Shown here one piece after another: positions 1 through 9,093 of a DNA stretch of 64,000 bases; the first letter of the stretch is position 1, and every line of letters starts with the position of its first letter. Below the pieces are notes generated by a model. That model did no database searches. It was not told the DNA's origin and was given only the letters and a program-made list of their open reading frames with translations. A program made the position numbers and the translations under genes. Source of the DNA: Alphaproteobacteria bacterium (GTDB lineage: Bacteria; Pseudomonadota; Alphaproteobacteria; Caulobacterales; Maricaulaceae); the NCBI GenBank assembly GCA_016124205.1, contig WGOD01000002.1:558001-622000 (forward strand). Direction: 5' to 3'.

Positions 1-249
1 GGCATGTTGCTGGTTGTCATTCGTGACCGTATCGACCGGCGGAACACGGGAAGCGCCGGTGGTCGGGACGTAGGAGAGAAGGCCACGAATCTGCGTCATG
101 ACCCCCATGTCGCAATCCGGATGCCAGTTGTTAAGGGGTCGTTAACCCCCGAAAACACGCGGAATCGCACCGGAAACGGCACGATCCCGGCCACCGGGAC
201 CGGGATCGTTAAGATTTGCGTAACGAATTGGGACGGGCGTTAAGGCGCC
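1..249. other. Non-coding left edge with inverted repeat
   Basis: No convincing gene is seen in this stretch. It holds a perfect 10-bp inverted repeat with arms at 181-190 and 200-209 and a 9-nt loop. It lies downstream of the minus-strand phaR stop and could act as its transcription stop, but no long T run follows on either strand, so that role is uncertain. A short frame at 4-243 has no recognisable features. Confidence 0.4.
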
Positions 250-849
250 CTAGCTGCCCGCGAGCTTGTCGATCTTGGAACGCATGGCCTCGAGTTCCTT
301 CTTGAGGCTCTCGAGCTCGGACTTGTCGCCCGACGCGGCGGCCTGGCTGTCCGGCTCCGGCATCGTTCCGGCTGCGGGCATGCCCTCCGGGAAGGGCGTG
401 AACATGCGCATGGCCTGCTGGAACATCTCGATATTCCGGCGGGTCTGGCCTTCCATCATCTGCATCATGGCGCCGGGCGAGCCCATCGCCTCGAGGAAGT
501 TCTCGCGCAGGCGCTCCTGCTCCTCGGCGAAATTGTTCATCGTCATCTGCAGGTAGTTCGGCACGACGGCTTCCAGCGCATCGCCGTAATAGCTGATCAG
601 CTGACGCAGGAAGGGCAGCGGCAGCATGTTCGCGCCATTGGCCTCTTCCTCGAAGATGATCTGGGCCAGCACGCCGCGCGTCAGGTCCTCGCCGGACTTG
701 GCATCGAGCACGACGAATTCCGCGTCCTGCTTCACCAGTTCGCGCAAATGGTCGAGCGTCACATAGCGGCTTGTCGATGTGTCGTAGAGGCGGCGGTTCG
801 CATACTTCTTGATGACGATAGTATCGCCCTTGGTTCCGGACTTGCTCAT
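250..849 (-). CDS. phaR: Polyhydroxyalkanoate synthesis repressor PhaR
   Basis: 199 residues. The N-terminus carries the PHB/PHA accumulation regulator DNA-binding domain, recognisable from KKYANRRLYDTSTSRYVTL at about residues 13-31, followed by the second PHB_acc domain (QIIFEEE, LPFLRQLISYYGD) and a C-terminal helical tail ending LESLKKELEAMRSKIDKL. In this family the protein represses phasin and its own genes and senses PHA granules by binding them (family knowledge). The ATG at 849 is preceded by a GGAAGGG ribosome site, so the longer upstream frame is not used. Divergent from phaB with a 172-bp intergenic region, consistent with a PHA-metabolism locus. phaC is not in the window. Confidence 0.93.
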   Translation of the reverse strand: MSKSGTKGDTIVIKKYANRRLYDTSTSRYVTLDHLRELVKQDAEFVVLDAKSGEDLTRGVLAQIIFEEEANGANMLPLPFLRQLISYYGDALEAVVPNYLQMTMNNFAEEQERLRENFLEAMGSPGAMMQMMEGQTRRNIEMFQQAMRMFTPFPEGMPAAGTMPEPDSQAAASGDKSELESLKKELEAMRSKIDKLAGS

Positions 850-1021
850 GGCAGCGCCCTTCCCTTTCCTTTTTGCATAGCGGGCTTCGCCAGAATCGAA
901 ACGGATCGTCTCGACAAGACACCCCGCCTGCTTCATTAACGATCATCGCGATCAAACACTGTTGCTGCAAGCGCGAAGACATCGCGGCGCAGCAAAAGGT
1001 GCAGCAAACCGGGAGTTTTCA

Positions 1022-1750
1022 ATGGCGCGCAGGGCAGTTGTGACGGGTGGAACGCGGGGTATCGGTGCAGCGATTTCTATCGCGCTGAAAGACGCCGGTC
1101 ATGACGTCGTCGCCAACTACGCCGGCAATGCCGAAGCGGCCAAGGCCTTCACCGACCAGACCGGGATCGCAACGATCAAATGGGATGTCGGCGATTATGA
1201 CGCCTGCGCTGCCGGCCTGAAGGAAGCTGAAAGCGTGCTCGGCGGCGGGATCGACATCGTCGTCAACAATGCGGGCATCACGCGCGACGGCATGTTCCAC
1301 AAGATGACGCCGGAAGCCTGGAACGAGGTGATCCGCGTCGACCTCAGTTCGATGTTTAACATGTCCCGTCCGGTGATCGACGGCATGCGCGAGCGCGGCT
1401 GGGGCCGGATCGTCAACATCTCGTCGATCAATGGCCAGAAGGGCCAGATGGGCCAGGTGAACTATTCCGCCGCCAAGGCCGGCGTGATCGGCTTCACCAA
1501 GGCGCTGGCGCAGGAAACCGCGCGCAAGGGCATCACCGTCAATTGCGTCGCGCCGGGCTATATCGACACCGACATGGTTGCCGCCGTGCCGCAGAACGTG
1601 CTCGACCAGATCATTGCCGGCATTCCGGTCAACCGCCTCGGCAAGGCCGACGAGATCGGCAAGGCGGTGGCCTTCCTGTGTAGCGAGGACGCCGGTTTCA
1701 TCACCGGGGCGACCCTGTCCGCCAATGGCGGCCAGTATATGTGCGGCTAG
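1022..1750 (+). CDS. phaB: Acetoacetyl-CoA reductase (short-chain dehydrogenase)
   Basis: 242 residues, the usual size for PhaB. It reduces acetoacetyl-CoA to (R)-3-hydroxybutyryl-CoA with NADPH, the precursor step for polyhydroxybutyrate. Visible SDR features are the nucleotide loop TGGTRGIG at 8-15, NNAG near 82-85, catalytic Ser near 135 and the Y148-x3-K152 pair in NYSAAK. GITRDGMFHKM and the C-terminal SANGGQYMCG are typical of PhaB rather than FabG. The start at MARRAVVTGG is chosen because the SDR fold begins there. The neighbouring phaR supports the assignment; FabG is the main alternative. Confidence 0.88.
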   Translation: MARRAVVTGGTRGIGAAISIALKDAGHDVVANYAGNAEAAKAFTDQTGIATIKWDVGDYDACAAGLKEAESVLGGGIDIVVNNAGITRDGMFHKMTPEAWNEVIRVDLSSMFNMSRPVIDGMRERGWGRIVNISSINGQKGQMGQVNYSAAKAGVIGFTKALAQETARKGITVNCVAPGYIDTDMVAAVPQNVLDQIIAGIPVNRLGKADEIGKAVAFLCSEDAGFITGATLSANGGQYMCG

Positions 1751-1849
1751 GCCGGAAGGTTTGGCCGAAAAGACACGGTCCGAACCAAAACTGCGCCGTT
1801 CATCAACCTGCCAAAAAAGCGCCCTGATACCGGGTCAGACCGCGAAGCC

Positions 1850-2596
1850 ATGACAGGACGTCTCCTTCGCGCCCTGCTCGTGATCGCTGCCGGTTTCGCA
1901 ACCGTCGCGGCGGCCACAAGCGAGCAGAGCAACGCCATTCGCGACCGGCTCGGCAATCGCCGTTCCGAAGTTGCCGCGGTCTCGCGATTCGAACGCGCGG
2001 ACGGCGAAGGCGGATTCGTGCTCGACCGGGCCGGGAACGGCATCCTTTTCCGCTGGAACGATTCGTCCGAAGTGATGGTGCTGTCGGCGCGCCGTGCGGC
2101 CGGCGGCGAGACCTCGCTGGTCACGGACTGGGGCCATGAATTGCTCCGCGTGAACACCTATGGCGGCGCGACGCTCTACCCGCCCGACGTCCCGTCCGGT
2201 GTCATCGCCGATGCGTGGGAGCCGGCGGGCCCGCTGCGCATGGGCAATCGAAGCGTCGAAGAGGTGACCGACCGGATACGCTGGGCCGCCAGCGCGCTGC
2301 GCGAGGAACTGGGTCACGGCGTGCAGGTCGACTATGGCGCGGCACCGCGCGACGGCCTCGCCGTTATGTTCGAGGCAATCGACCTGACGGTGACCGGTAT
2401 CCGCAAGGCCCGGCTTCGTGACGATAACGCCGCGGATGGTCTGGTTCTGGTCCGCTTCGTCGTCGGCGAGACGGCCGATGTGCGCTATTCCGGCACCGAA
2501 CTTGTCGTCGAGATCGATCCCGATGGCGGGTTCGCCGGACGCCCTTCGTCAGAGCGGATTGCCCATATCGTCGCGGGCGAGACCCAGTCGAGCTGA
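1850..2596 (+). CDS. Exported hypothetical protein (possibly DUF4908)
   Basis: 248 residues. The N-terminus MTGRLLRALLVIAAGFATVAAA is a clear Sec signal peptide with likely cleavage after AAA or AAT. The mature part is mixed alpha/beta with no catalytic motif that I recognise. The layout (short linker IRDRLGNRR, then a domain beginning SRFERADGEGGFVLDRAG) recalls the Caulobacterales DUF4908 family, but this is from memory and tentative. It stands alone on the plus strand and ends 2 bp before the convergent cupin gene. Confidence 0.6.
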   Translation: MTGRLLRALLVIAAGFATVAAATSEQSNAIRDRLGNRRSEVAAVSRFERADGEGGFVLDRAGNGILFRWNDSSEVMVLSARRAAGGETSLVTDWGHELLRVNTYGGATLYPPDVPSGVIADAWEPAGPLRMGNRSVEEVTDRIRWAASALREELGHGVQVDYGAAPRDGLAVMFEAIDLTVTGIRKARLRDDNAADGLVLVRFVVGETADVRYSGTELVVEIDPDGGFAGRPSSERIAHIVAGETQSS

Positions 2597-2598
2597 CG

Positions 2599-3018
2599 TC
2601 AGCCGGGCTCCCAGCCGGGCTCTGCCAGCACAAACCCCGAAAACTCGAAACCCGGCGCGACCGTGCAGCCGACGAGCGTCCAGTCGCCCTGGCTTTCTGC
2701 GGACTGCCACGCGCGCTCCGGCACGATGCCCTGCGGGCGCTGACCCGCGGCGAGGTCATTGCCGAGGTCGAGTTCGTCGACCGTCTTTCCGTCTTCTGAA
2801 ATCCACAGCTTCATCGGGGCACCGGCATACCAGTGCCACATCTCGATCGCGTCGACCGTGTGCCAGGCCGAGCGCTGGCCCCGGCGCAGGAGGAAATAGA
2901 TCGCGGTCGACCGCGACCGCCCGTCCTCGCCGCCCCGGTCGCGGAAGGTCTCGCGAAACGCGCCGCCTTCCGGGTGCGGTTCGAGGTTCAACAGCTCGAT
3001 GATCTCGTCGGCGGTCAT
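2599..3018 (-). CDS. Cupin domain protein (DUF985 family)
   Basis: 139 residues, the full length of the compact DUF985/YML079-like cupins. LEPHPEGGAFRETF at the N-terminus, TAIYFLLRRGQRSAWHTVDAIEMWHWYAGAP in the middle and VGCTVAPGFEFSGF near the end are the family hallmarks. The His/Glu residues of SAWH and EMWHW probably line the barrel. The function of the family is unproven; a small-molecule isomerase or binding role is usual for cupins. The start at MTADEIIELL follows gloB by 8 bp on the same strand, so the two are probably co-transcribed. The longer frame upstream runs through gloB and is rejected. Confidence 0.85.
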   Translation of the reverse strand: MTADEIIELLNLEPHPEGGAFRETFRDRGGEDGRSRSTAIYFLLRRGQRSAWHTVDAIEMWHWYAGAPMKLWISEDGKTVDELDLGNDLAAGQRPQGIVPERAWQSAESQGDWTLVGCTVAPGFEFSGFVLAEPGWEPG

Positions 3019-3026
3019 GGCGTCTC

Positions 3027-3797
3027 TCAGAAATTGTCCTTGCGGCGGCGCACTTCGGCGAACACCTCGGCGTCGCTCGCCTCCGGCATGCTCAGCGCTC
3101 GCCGTAGGTTCGGGTCGGCGGCGCGCAGGAAGGGATTGGCGGCCTTCTCGCGCCCGATCGTGGTCGGCACGGTTGCTTCGCCGCGCGCACGCAGCGCGTC
3201 GACCTCGTCGGCATAGGCCTTGAGCGCGGCATGATCCGGCTCGACCGAAAGCGCGAAACGGGCATTCGACTGCGTGTATTCGTGGGCGCAATAGACGGCG
3301 GTCTTCTCCGGCAGGGCTGCGAGCCGGGCCAGGCTCGACCACATCTGTTCCGGGCTGCCCTCGAACAGGCGGCCGCAGCCGAGCGCGAACAGCGTGTCAC
3401 CGACGAAGGCGACCGCGTCGTCCTCGAACCAGTAGACGACATGGCCGAGCGTGTGGCCGGGGGTGAAGAAGACCTTCGCCGTCTTCGTGCCGAGCGAAAC
3501 CGTGTCGCCGTCAGACACCTCGACATCAATGCCCTCGATCCGCGCCCGGTCGTAGGACGGCGCGACGATGCGGGCGCCGGTCATCTCCTTCAGCGCGGCA
3601 TTGCCGCCGGCATGATCCCAGTGGTGGTGGGTGTTCCAGATCTGGGTGATCGTCCAGCCGGCCTTGTCGGCCTCGGCCTTGATGCGCGGCGCGTCGGGCG
3701 TGTCGATCGCGGCGGTTTCGCCGCTTTCTGGGTCGTGGACCAGGAATCCGTAATTGTCCTGCAGGCAGGGAAATTGCCGGACGAGCAGAGACGCCAT
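3027..3797 (-). CDS. gloB: Hydroxyacylglutathione hydrolase (glyoxalase II)
   Basis: 256 residues, normal for GloB. It hydrolyses S-D-lactoylglutathione to D-lactate and glutathione, the second step of methylglyoxal detoxification. The binuclear metal motif T-HHHWDH is at 56-62, then PGHT near 112-115, FVGDTLFALGCGRLFEG with the bridging Asp near 134, the metal His of CAHEYT near 170, and the C-terminal glutathione-binding region TIGREKAANPFLR. The start at MASLLVRQFPCLQDNYGFLV matches the family N-terminus. Upstream of the cupin gene and divergent from the methyltransferase gene. Confidence 0.94.
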   Translation of the reverse strand: MASLLVRQFPCLQDNYGFLVHDPESGETAAIDTPDAPRIKAEADKAGWTITQIWNTHHHWDHAGGNAALKEMTGARIVAPSYDRARIEGIDVEVSDGDTVSLGTKTAKVFFTPGHTLGHVVYWFEDDAVAFVGDTLFALGCGRLFEGSPEQMWSSLARLAALPEKTAVYCAHEYTQSNARFALSVEPDHAALKAYADEVDALRARGEATVPTTIGREKAANPFLRAADPNLRRALSMPEASDAEVFAEVRRRKDNF

Positions 3798-3878
3798 AGG
3801 TAAGAGGCTCCGGTTGCGCGTTTCACCGCCCAACCTAGCATCGCCGCGCAGAAGGGCCACCGCCCGATTGGACAGGAC

Positions 3879-4646
3879 ATGCGACAGGACGCCGTCGAGC
3901 TCGACCGTTTCTACGCCACCAAGCGCGGACAGGCCGCCGAACGCCTGATGCTGGGCCGGATTGTCGCGCTGTGGCCGTCCTTTACCGGGCTCGATGTTCT
4001 GGGCCTCGGATTTGCGACCCCCCTGCTCGACGGCCTGCCCAGGGGCGCGCGCCGCATGGTCGCCGCCATGCCGGCCAGCCAAGGCGCGGTGATCTGGCCC
4101 GCCTCGGGCAAGTCGCGCACCGCGCTGGCCGAGGAAGTGCGCCTGCCTTTCGCCGACGCGCAGTTCGATCGGATCATCGCGCTGCATGCGCTGGAAGACG
4201 CGGAATCCCCGCAAGCCCTGCTCCGCGAAATCTGGCGCGTCACCGCGCCGGAGGGCCGGGTCATATTCGCCGTGTCCAACCGCTCCGGCCTGTGGGCGCG
4301 CACCGATGCCACGCCCTTCGGGCATGGCCGTCCCTGGTCGCGGCGCCAGCTGGGCGCCATCCTCGGCGACGGCATGTTCGAGGTGACGCACTCGACGCGG
4401 ACCCTGTTCGCCCCGCCCTTCTCGTGGTGCTGCGGTCCACGCGGTGCTGATGCCTGGGAAGCGATCGGCGGCCGGCTGTTTCCCGGCTTCGGCGGCGTGT
4501 TGATGGTCGAGGCCATCAAGCGCGTCGGCGGCATGACACCGCGCACCGTCAAGGTCAGCCCCGCACGGGTACGCGGACTTGAAGGCGGACCCACCCCCGC
4601 GCTATCCCGCTCCCAACCCTCCTCAACCCTCAAAAAGACCCGGTGA
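3879..4646 (+). CDS. SAM-dependent methyltransferase, class I
   Basis: 255 residues. FTGLDVLGLGFATPLL holds the degenerate glycine-rich SAM motif, and PFADAQFDRIIALHALEDAESPQALLREIWRVTAPEGRVIFAVSNRSGLWAR is a typical Methyltransf_11 core. Position next to gloB and just before hisC is common in alphaproteobacteria. The substrate is unknown. The last ~30 codons overlap nothing, and hisC begins 4 bp after the stop, so both are probably one transcript. The frame begins at an ATG with MRQDAVELDRFYATKRG, a plausible family start. Confidence 0.82.
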   Translation: MRQDAVELDRFYATKRGQAAERLMLGRIVALWPSFTGLDVLGLGFATPLLDGLPRGARRMVAAMPASQGAVIWPASGKSRTALAEEVRLPFADAQFDRIIALHALEDAESPQALLREIWRVTAPEGRVIFAVSNRSGLWARTDATPFGHGRPWSRRQLGAILGDGMFEVTHSTRTLFAPPFSWCCGPRGADAWEAIGGRLFPGFGGVLMVEAIKRVGGMTPRTVKVSPARVRGLEGGPTPALSRSQPSSTLKKTR

Positions 4647-4650
4647 TCCC

Positions 4651-5739
4651 ATGCCCGTGACGCCCCGCCCCGGCATTCTCGACATCCGCCCCTACAAGCC
4701 CGGGGCCGCCGACGCGCCCGGGATCGCCAACCCGGTCAAGCTGTCCTCGAACGAGAACCCGCTCGGCTGCTCGCCGAAGGCGAAAGACGCGTTCGAGGCG
4801 GCCTCGAAGAAGCTGAACCTCTATCCCGATGGCGGCGCGCGGAAGCTGCGCGAGGCGATCGCCGAGGTCGAAGGCCTTGAAGCCGACCGCATCGTGTGCG
4901 GCTGCGGCTCGGACGAAATCCTGCAACTGCTCGGCCGCGCCTATCTCGAGCCCGGCGACAAGGTGGTGCAGTCCGAATACGGCTTCCTCGTCTATCGCCT
5001 CGTCGCGATGACGTCGGGGGCGCAATTCGTCTCCGCGCCGGAGACAGACTGCCGCGCCAATGTCGACGCCCTGCTGGAAGCGGCCGGCGACGATGCCGCG
5101 ATCGTCTTCGTTGCCAATCCGAACAATCCGACCGGCACCTATCTGTCGGGCGAGGAAATCCGCCGCCTGCGCGCCGGCCTGCCGGAAGGCTGCCTCCTCG
5201 TGATCGACGAGGCCTATGCCGAATATGTCGACGTGCCTGACTACGAGACCATGCTGCCGATGGCGCGCGAACGCGACGACACGATCGTCACGCGCACCTT
5301 CTCGAAAATCCACGGCCTCGCCGCGCTGCGTCTCGGCTGGGCCTATGCCGACCGGTCGATCATCGACGTGCTGAACCGCGTGCGCGGCCCGTTCAACGTG
5401 AACCTGCCCGCCATCGACGCGGGGATCGCCGCGATTCGCGACACGGAATTCCGCGAGAAATCCGCTGCGCACAATCGCGAACAGGTCGCCTATCTGACCC
5501 AGCAGCTGCGCGGCATCGGCCTCGAAATCACACCGAGCGTGGGGAATTTCGTGCTGATCCACTTCCCGGAAACGGCCGGAAAGACGGCGGCCGATGCCGA
5601 CCGCTTCCTGACGGGGCGCGGACTGATCGTGCGGCCGCTCGTGCCTTACAATCTGCCGAACGCGCTGCGCCTGACGGCCGGTCTGGCCGAGGACAATCGC
5701 AAGGTCGTCGACGCGCTGACGGAATTCATGTCGGCCTGA
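4651..5739 (+). CDS. hisC: Histidinol-phosphate aminotransferase
   Basis: 362 residues. A PLP enzyme of fold type I that converts imidazole-acetol phosphate to histidinol phosphate in histidine synthesis, and may also accept aromatic 2-oxo acids. SSNENPLGCSPKA at the N-terminus, NPNNPTGTYLS, VIDEAYAEYVD (PLP Asp) and TRTFSKIHGLAALRLGWAY with the PLP lysine in FSKIHGLA are diagnostic. The ATG at MPVTPRPGILDIRPY is preferred over the longer frame that would overlap the methyltransferase. The stop codon abuts the stop of the convergent DUF2125 gene with no gap. Confidence 0.93.
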   Translation: MPVTPRPGILDIRPYKPGAADAPGIANPVKLSSNENPLGCSPKAKDAFEAASKKLNLYPDGGARKLREAIAEVEGLEADRIVCGCGSDEILQLLGRAYLEPGDKVVQSEYGFLVYRLVAMTSGAQFVSAPETDCRANVDALLEAAGDDAAIVFVANPNNPTGTYLSGEEIRRLRAGLPEGCLLVIDEAYAEYVDVPDYETMLPMARERDDTIVTRTFSKIHGLAALRLGWAYADRSIIDVLNRVRGPFNVNLPAIDAGIAAIRDTEFREKSAAHNREQVAYLTQQLRGIGLEITPSVGNFVLIHFPETAGKTAADADRFLTGRGLIVRPLVPYNLPNALRLTAGLAEDNRKVVDALTEFMSA

Positions 5740-6768
5740 TCAGCCGCCGACGCGTTCCAGTTCGGCGATCCGCACCGGGCCGAGAAAGACGCCGCCGCGC
5801 CGCAAGGTCAGCGGCACGGCGGTGCCGCGTTCACCGCGCGGGGCGGATTGCGCCAGCAGGCGCAGGGCGTTCTCATTCTCGCCGCGCACCGTGCCGCTGG
5901 CGACGAGGACGTCGGCCAGAGCTTCGGGATCGAGGACGAAGAGGCTGACCCGGCCATCGGGATAGCCGGCGGCATCCACGCTCAGCGAGCCTTCGGCCTG
6001 AAAGGCGATCGAGCCCCAGTCGATCCCGGACTCGGAGATTTCGACGCGGCCTTCGGCGTCGCGCCACATGTCGGTCCGGGCGTCGCGCGCCAGGTCCGAC
6101 CAGTGCGTGACGGAAATCTCGAGCCGGACGAGGCCGATTTCCGTCCCGAGTTCCTCGAGGAGGGCCTCGTCGAGCGCGACATCGCCGATTGTGATCCCGC
6201 CGGCGGCCAGCTGGGTGTCGAGCGTGTCCTCGCCGGTCAGCTCGCTGATCAGGCGCAGATGCCCGACGCGTTCAATCGCCGCCTGCGGGCCGGAGAGGGT
6301 CTCGACCCCGAGATCATCGATCTCGACGGCGAGACGCTGCGTCCCGCCGCGGCCGGAGCGGATGCTGAACCGGGTGGATTCCGTCGCCAGGCGGTAGGCC
6401 CCGCCATTGTCGAAATTCACCGTCATCGGATCGTGGATTTCGACGATCCAGTGACTGAAATCATAGGGCATGGCCACCGCGACGGTTCGTCCGCCCTCAA
6501 GCGTCCAGCCCTCGACGGTGTCGGGCGTCGAGACGGTGGCATCTGCAATCCGCACCTCGAAGCGGAAGGGGTAGCCGCCGACGCGCACGGGCGCGTGCTC
6601 GATCTCGTATCCCGACTGACGCTGCAGCTCGATCCACGCCGTGACCGACTGTCGAATCTGGCCCTGCGCGTAGAGCCAGTAGGCGGTGTAGGCGACCACG
6701 AGAACGATCACGCCGATGAAGGGGAAAAGGAAGCGCGCGGGAATGCCGCCGCGGCGGGACTGACTCAT
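5740..6768 (-). CDS. DUF2125 domain protein, membrane anchored
   Basis: 342 residues. One N-terminal transmembrane segment (FLFPFIGVIVLVVAYTAYWLYA) is followed by GQIRQSVTAWIELQRQSGYEIEHAPVRVGGYPFRFEVRI, the signature opening of DUF2125 proteins. The remaining part is beta-rich and is expected in the periplasm. The family is widespread in alphaproteobacteria with no established function; an envelope role is inference. Its ATG overlaps the stop of the upstream acyltransferase gene (ATGA), so the two are translationally coupled. Confidence 0.88.
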   Translation of the reverse strand: MSQSRRGGIPARFLFPFIGVIVLVVAYTAYWLYAQGQIRQSVTAWIELQRQSGYEIEHAPVRVGGYPFRFEVRIADATVSTPDTVEGWTLEGGRTVAVAMPYDFSHWIVEIHDPMTVNFDNGGAYRLATESTRFSIRSGRGGTQRLAVEIDDLGVETLSGPQAAIERVGHLRLISELTGEDTLDTQLAAGGITIGDVALDEALLEELGTEIGLVRLEISVTHWSDLARDARTDMWRDAEGRVEISESGIDWGSIAFQAEGSLSVDAAGYPDGRVSLFVLDPEALADVLVASGTVRGENENALRLLAQSAPRGERGTAVPLTLRRGGVFLGPVRIAELERVGG

Positions 6769-7487
6769 CGCTTCGTCTCCAGACCGGCTTCCAGCTCGGC
6801 AGTGGCTGTGTCGATGCGCTGCTTCAGGAGCGCCATGAATTCCTCGCGCGGCAGGCCCGGTTCGATCGGCTCGAGGAAGCGGATGGTCGCCACACCCGGC
6901 TTGCGGATCACGCCGCGCCCGGCCCAGAAATGTCCGGTGTTGAGCGCAACCGGAACGCAGGGCGCCTTCATCGCGGAATAGAGCCCCGCCACGCCGGGCT
7001 TGAAGTCCTCGGTGGCAAAGGGGGCCGTCCGTGTGCCCTCCGGGAAGATCAGGATCTGACGGCCATCGGCGGCCCAGCGCCGTGCGTCGCCCAGCATCTT
7101 CCTCAGCGCCTTGGCCGCTGCGCCGCGGTCGACGACGATATTGCCCAGCTTGACCGCGAACCAGCCGAAGAAGGGCAGGTAGGCGAGCTCCTTTTTCAGG
7201 ATGATCGCCGGGTCCGGCAGGATCTGCCAGAAGGCCTGGGTTTCCATCATCGACTGGTGTTTCGAGGCGATCAGCGCGCCGCCCTCGGGGATGTTTTCCA
7301 GCCCCTCCACCTTGTAGCGCAGGCCGCAGATCAGGTTCAGCCCGCCGAAGACCAGCGCCAGCCAGAGGCGGTAATAGGCGCGCACCCAGCTGCGCGGGCA
7401 GAGCAGAAGCCAGATGCCAATGAGGCCCATCACGAGGACGAGGCCATACATCCAGACAACGAAAAGAAGGGAGCGGATCAGGGTCAT
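6765..7487 (-). CDS. plsC: 1-acyl-sn-glycerol-3-phosphate acyltransferase
   Basis: 240 residues. It transfers an acyl chain to lysophosphatidic acid, making phosphatidic acid for membrane phospholipids. A hydrophobic N-terminus with one or two membrane segments is followed by the acyltransferase blocks ASKHQSMMET (an H-x4-E variant of the HX4D catalytic motif), KKELAYLPFFGW, ILIFPEGTRT and CVPVALNTG. HQSMME rather than HxxxxD is common in the alphaproteobacterial members. Heads a two-gene unit with the DUF2125 gene. The exact acyl acceptor is inferred from the family. Confidence 0.88.
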   Translation of the reverse strand: MTLIRSLLFVVWMYGLVLVMGLIGIWLLLCPRSWVRAYYRLWLALVFGGLNLICGLRYKVEGLENIPEGGALIASKHQSMMETQAFWQILPDPAIILKKELAYLPFFGWFAVKLGNIVVDRGAAAKALRKMLGDARRWAADGRQILIFPEGTRTAPFATEDFKPGVAGLYSAMKAPCVPVALNTGHFWAGRGVIRKPGVATIRFLEPIEPGLPREEFMALLKQRIDTATAELEAGLETKR

Positions 7488-7509
7488 CGGCGGCGCGTTC
7501 CGTTGAGGG

Positions 7510-8118
7510 TCAGGCGTGCGGATTGGACACGCTATAGCGCACCCAGACTGCCGTGAACTTCAGATATTCCAGCAACCAGCGCCGGGCCGAATGCACATCC
7601 GTCCATGGGCGCGGCGAGCGCACCGGATAGGCGACGAGCTCCACGTCGGGCATGCGCGCGCGCATTTCCAGAAGGCTGCGCGGCAGATGATAGTCGCTGG
7701 TCACGATCAGCACGCGGTCATAGCCGCGCTCCGATACCCAGCCGGCGGTCTCGATCGCATTGCCGGTCGTGTCGGCGGCTTCGCGCCCAAGATCGACGCA
7801 GCAGTCGAACAGGCGCGCGCTCGTCCCCATGGCGGCGCGCAATTCGTCGGGCGTGACATCGGGGTGGACGCCCGAGATCAGGAGGCGTGATCCGGCGCGG
7901 CGTTCGAGGAGTTCCGTGGCAACCGCCAGACGCCCCTCACCGCCGGTCAGGACGATGATCGCATCGCCGCTGGCGTCCGCGTCGGGCTCCAGTCCCGAGA
8001 CGTGGACGCTGAACGCCAGGAAGCCGGCCAGCAGCGCCCCGAGCACGACGAAGGCGCCGAGGCGGGCGGCCGAGAGCATCGAACCGCCGGAAGTCTCTGG
8101 GTTACGCCGTCTGGCCAT
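7510..8118 (-). CDS. YdcF-like (DUF218) membrane protein
   Basis: 202 residues. After an N-terminal membrane anchor (LGAFVVLGALLAGFLAFSV) comes a DUF218/YdcF domain: AIIVLTGGEGRLAVATELL, RLLISGVHP and VLIVTSDYHLPRSLLEM. Members are linked to envelope polysaccharide metabolism, but no reaction is settled. It lies downstream of ftsEX with a 69-bp gap and directly before plsC (22 bp), so it may be transcribed with either. Confidence 0.82.
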   Translation of the reverse strand: MARRRNPETSGGSMLSAARLGAFVVLGALLAGFLAFSVHVSGLEPDADASGDAIIVLTGGEGRLAVATELLERRAGSRLLISGVHPDVTPDELRAAMGTSARLFDCCVDLGREAADTTGNAIETAGWVSERGYDRVLIVTSDYHLPRSLLEMRARMPDVELVAYPVRSPRPWTDVHSARRWLLEYLKFTAVWVRYSVSNPHA

Positions 8119-8187
8119 GGTCGCTTTCGGGCCCGTCCTTCGCGTGCTGTCCGATTATCGCGGTCATCATGGCAAGATACAGGCCGA

Positions 8188-9093
8188 TCACCAGCGGGCC
8201 CGCAAATCATTGGCGACCGCGAGCCGCGCCGACAATGCCGCGATCAGCCCGGCTAGCACAGGGGCCAAGAGCAGCACCGCGCCGTCCCAGAGGCTGAAGG
8301 ACCAAACCGGAATGAAGCCCTCCGACTGTCCCGGCCCGCCATAGGTGACAAGGAGCGCGATCGCGAAGGCGAAGAAGGCCCCGGCGATCCCCGCCCTGAT
8401 GCCAAGGACGAAAAAGCGGCGTTCGAACAGCCGCGCGATGTAACCGTCCTGCGCGCCGACGAGATGCAGCGCATCGACCACGGACTGCCGGGCCGCCAGC
8501 GAGGCGCGCGCCGCGAAGGCGATCACCGCCGCGGCCGCCCCGGCGATCAGGGCCAGTAGACCCAGCGCCATCAGGCGGGCGAGGCGCGCGGTGCGCACCA
8601 CGGCCTCGCTCCAGCGCGCGTGATCGTCGACGCGGTGAGGTATGCCCGCGGCATCGAGTGCCGCCGTGAGATCGTCCGCGCTCGCCGGATCGGCGGCGGC
8701 AAGTTCGATATCGACGAGCAGGGGCACCGGCAGGTCGGCGGGCAGCCCTTCCCCGCCCAGCCAGGGTTCGAGCAGGGCTTCGGCCTCGGCGCGTGTCCCC
8801 GCCACAGCGCGGCGCACACCCGGCAACGCTTCGGCCAGCGCCGCGGCCTCGGCGGCGTCCGCCTCCGCATCGCGGCCGTCGACGGGCATGATCTGCACCG
8901 TCATGCGGCCGGACAGATCGGCTATCCAGCCGTCGGACACGGTCCACGCCCCGCGTGCGCCGAGCGCGGCGAGGCAGGCCAGGAAAACAAGGATCGCCGC
9001 GACCGCGAAGAGCGGACGGTCGCGCCCGGAATCGGCGGGCAGGAGCGGCGCGGACTTTTCCGGCGCGGTCGGCGGGAGGCGTTCCTCGCTCAT
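8188..9093 (-). CDS. ftsX: Cell division protein FtsX
   Basis: 301 residues. Permease-like subunit of the FtsEX complex, which regulates septal cell-wall hydrolases. One membrane segment follows the cytoplasmic N-terminus (LFAVAAILVFLACLAALG), then a periplasmic domain, then three further membrane segments around ARLMALGLLALIAGAAAAVIAFAARASLA, IRAGIAGAFFAFAIALLVTY and DGAVLLLAPVLAGLIAALSA. HLVGAQDGYIARLFERRFF is the FtsX cytosolic loop signature. The start overlaps the ftsE stop by ATGA. Confidence 0.9.
   Translation of the reverse strand: MSEERLPPTAPEKSAPLLPADSGRDRPLFAVAAILVFLACLAALGARGAWTVSDGWIADLSGRMTVQIMPVDGRDAEADAAEAAALAEALPGVRRAVAGTRAEAEALLEPWLGGEGLPADLPVPLLVDIELAAADPASADDLTAALDAAGIPHRVDDHARWSEAVVRTARLARLMALGLLALIAGAAAAVIAFAARASLAARQSVVDALHLVGAQDGYIARLFERRFFVLGIRAGIAGAFFAFAIALLVTYGGPGQSEGFIPVWSFSLWDGAVLLLAPVLAGLIAALSARLAVANDLRARW

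Noticed and set aside
4-243. 79-codon frame at the left edge
   Set aside because: Low-complexity Arg/Gly/Thr composition, no ribosome site and it spans an inverted repeat.
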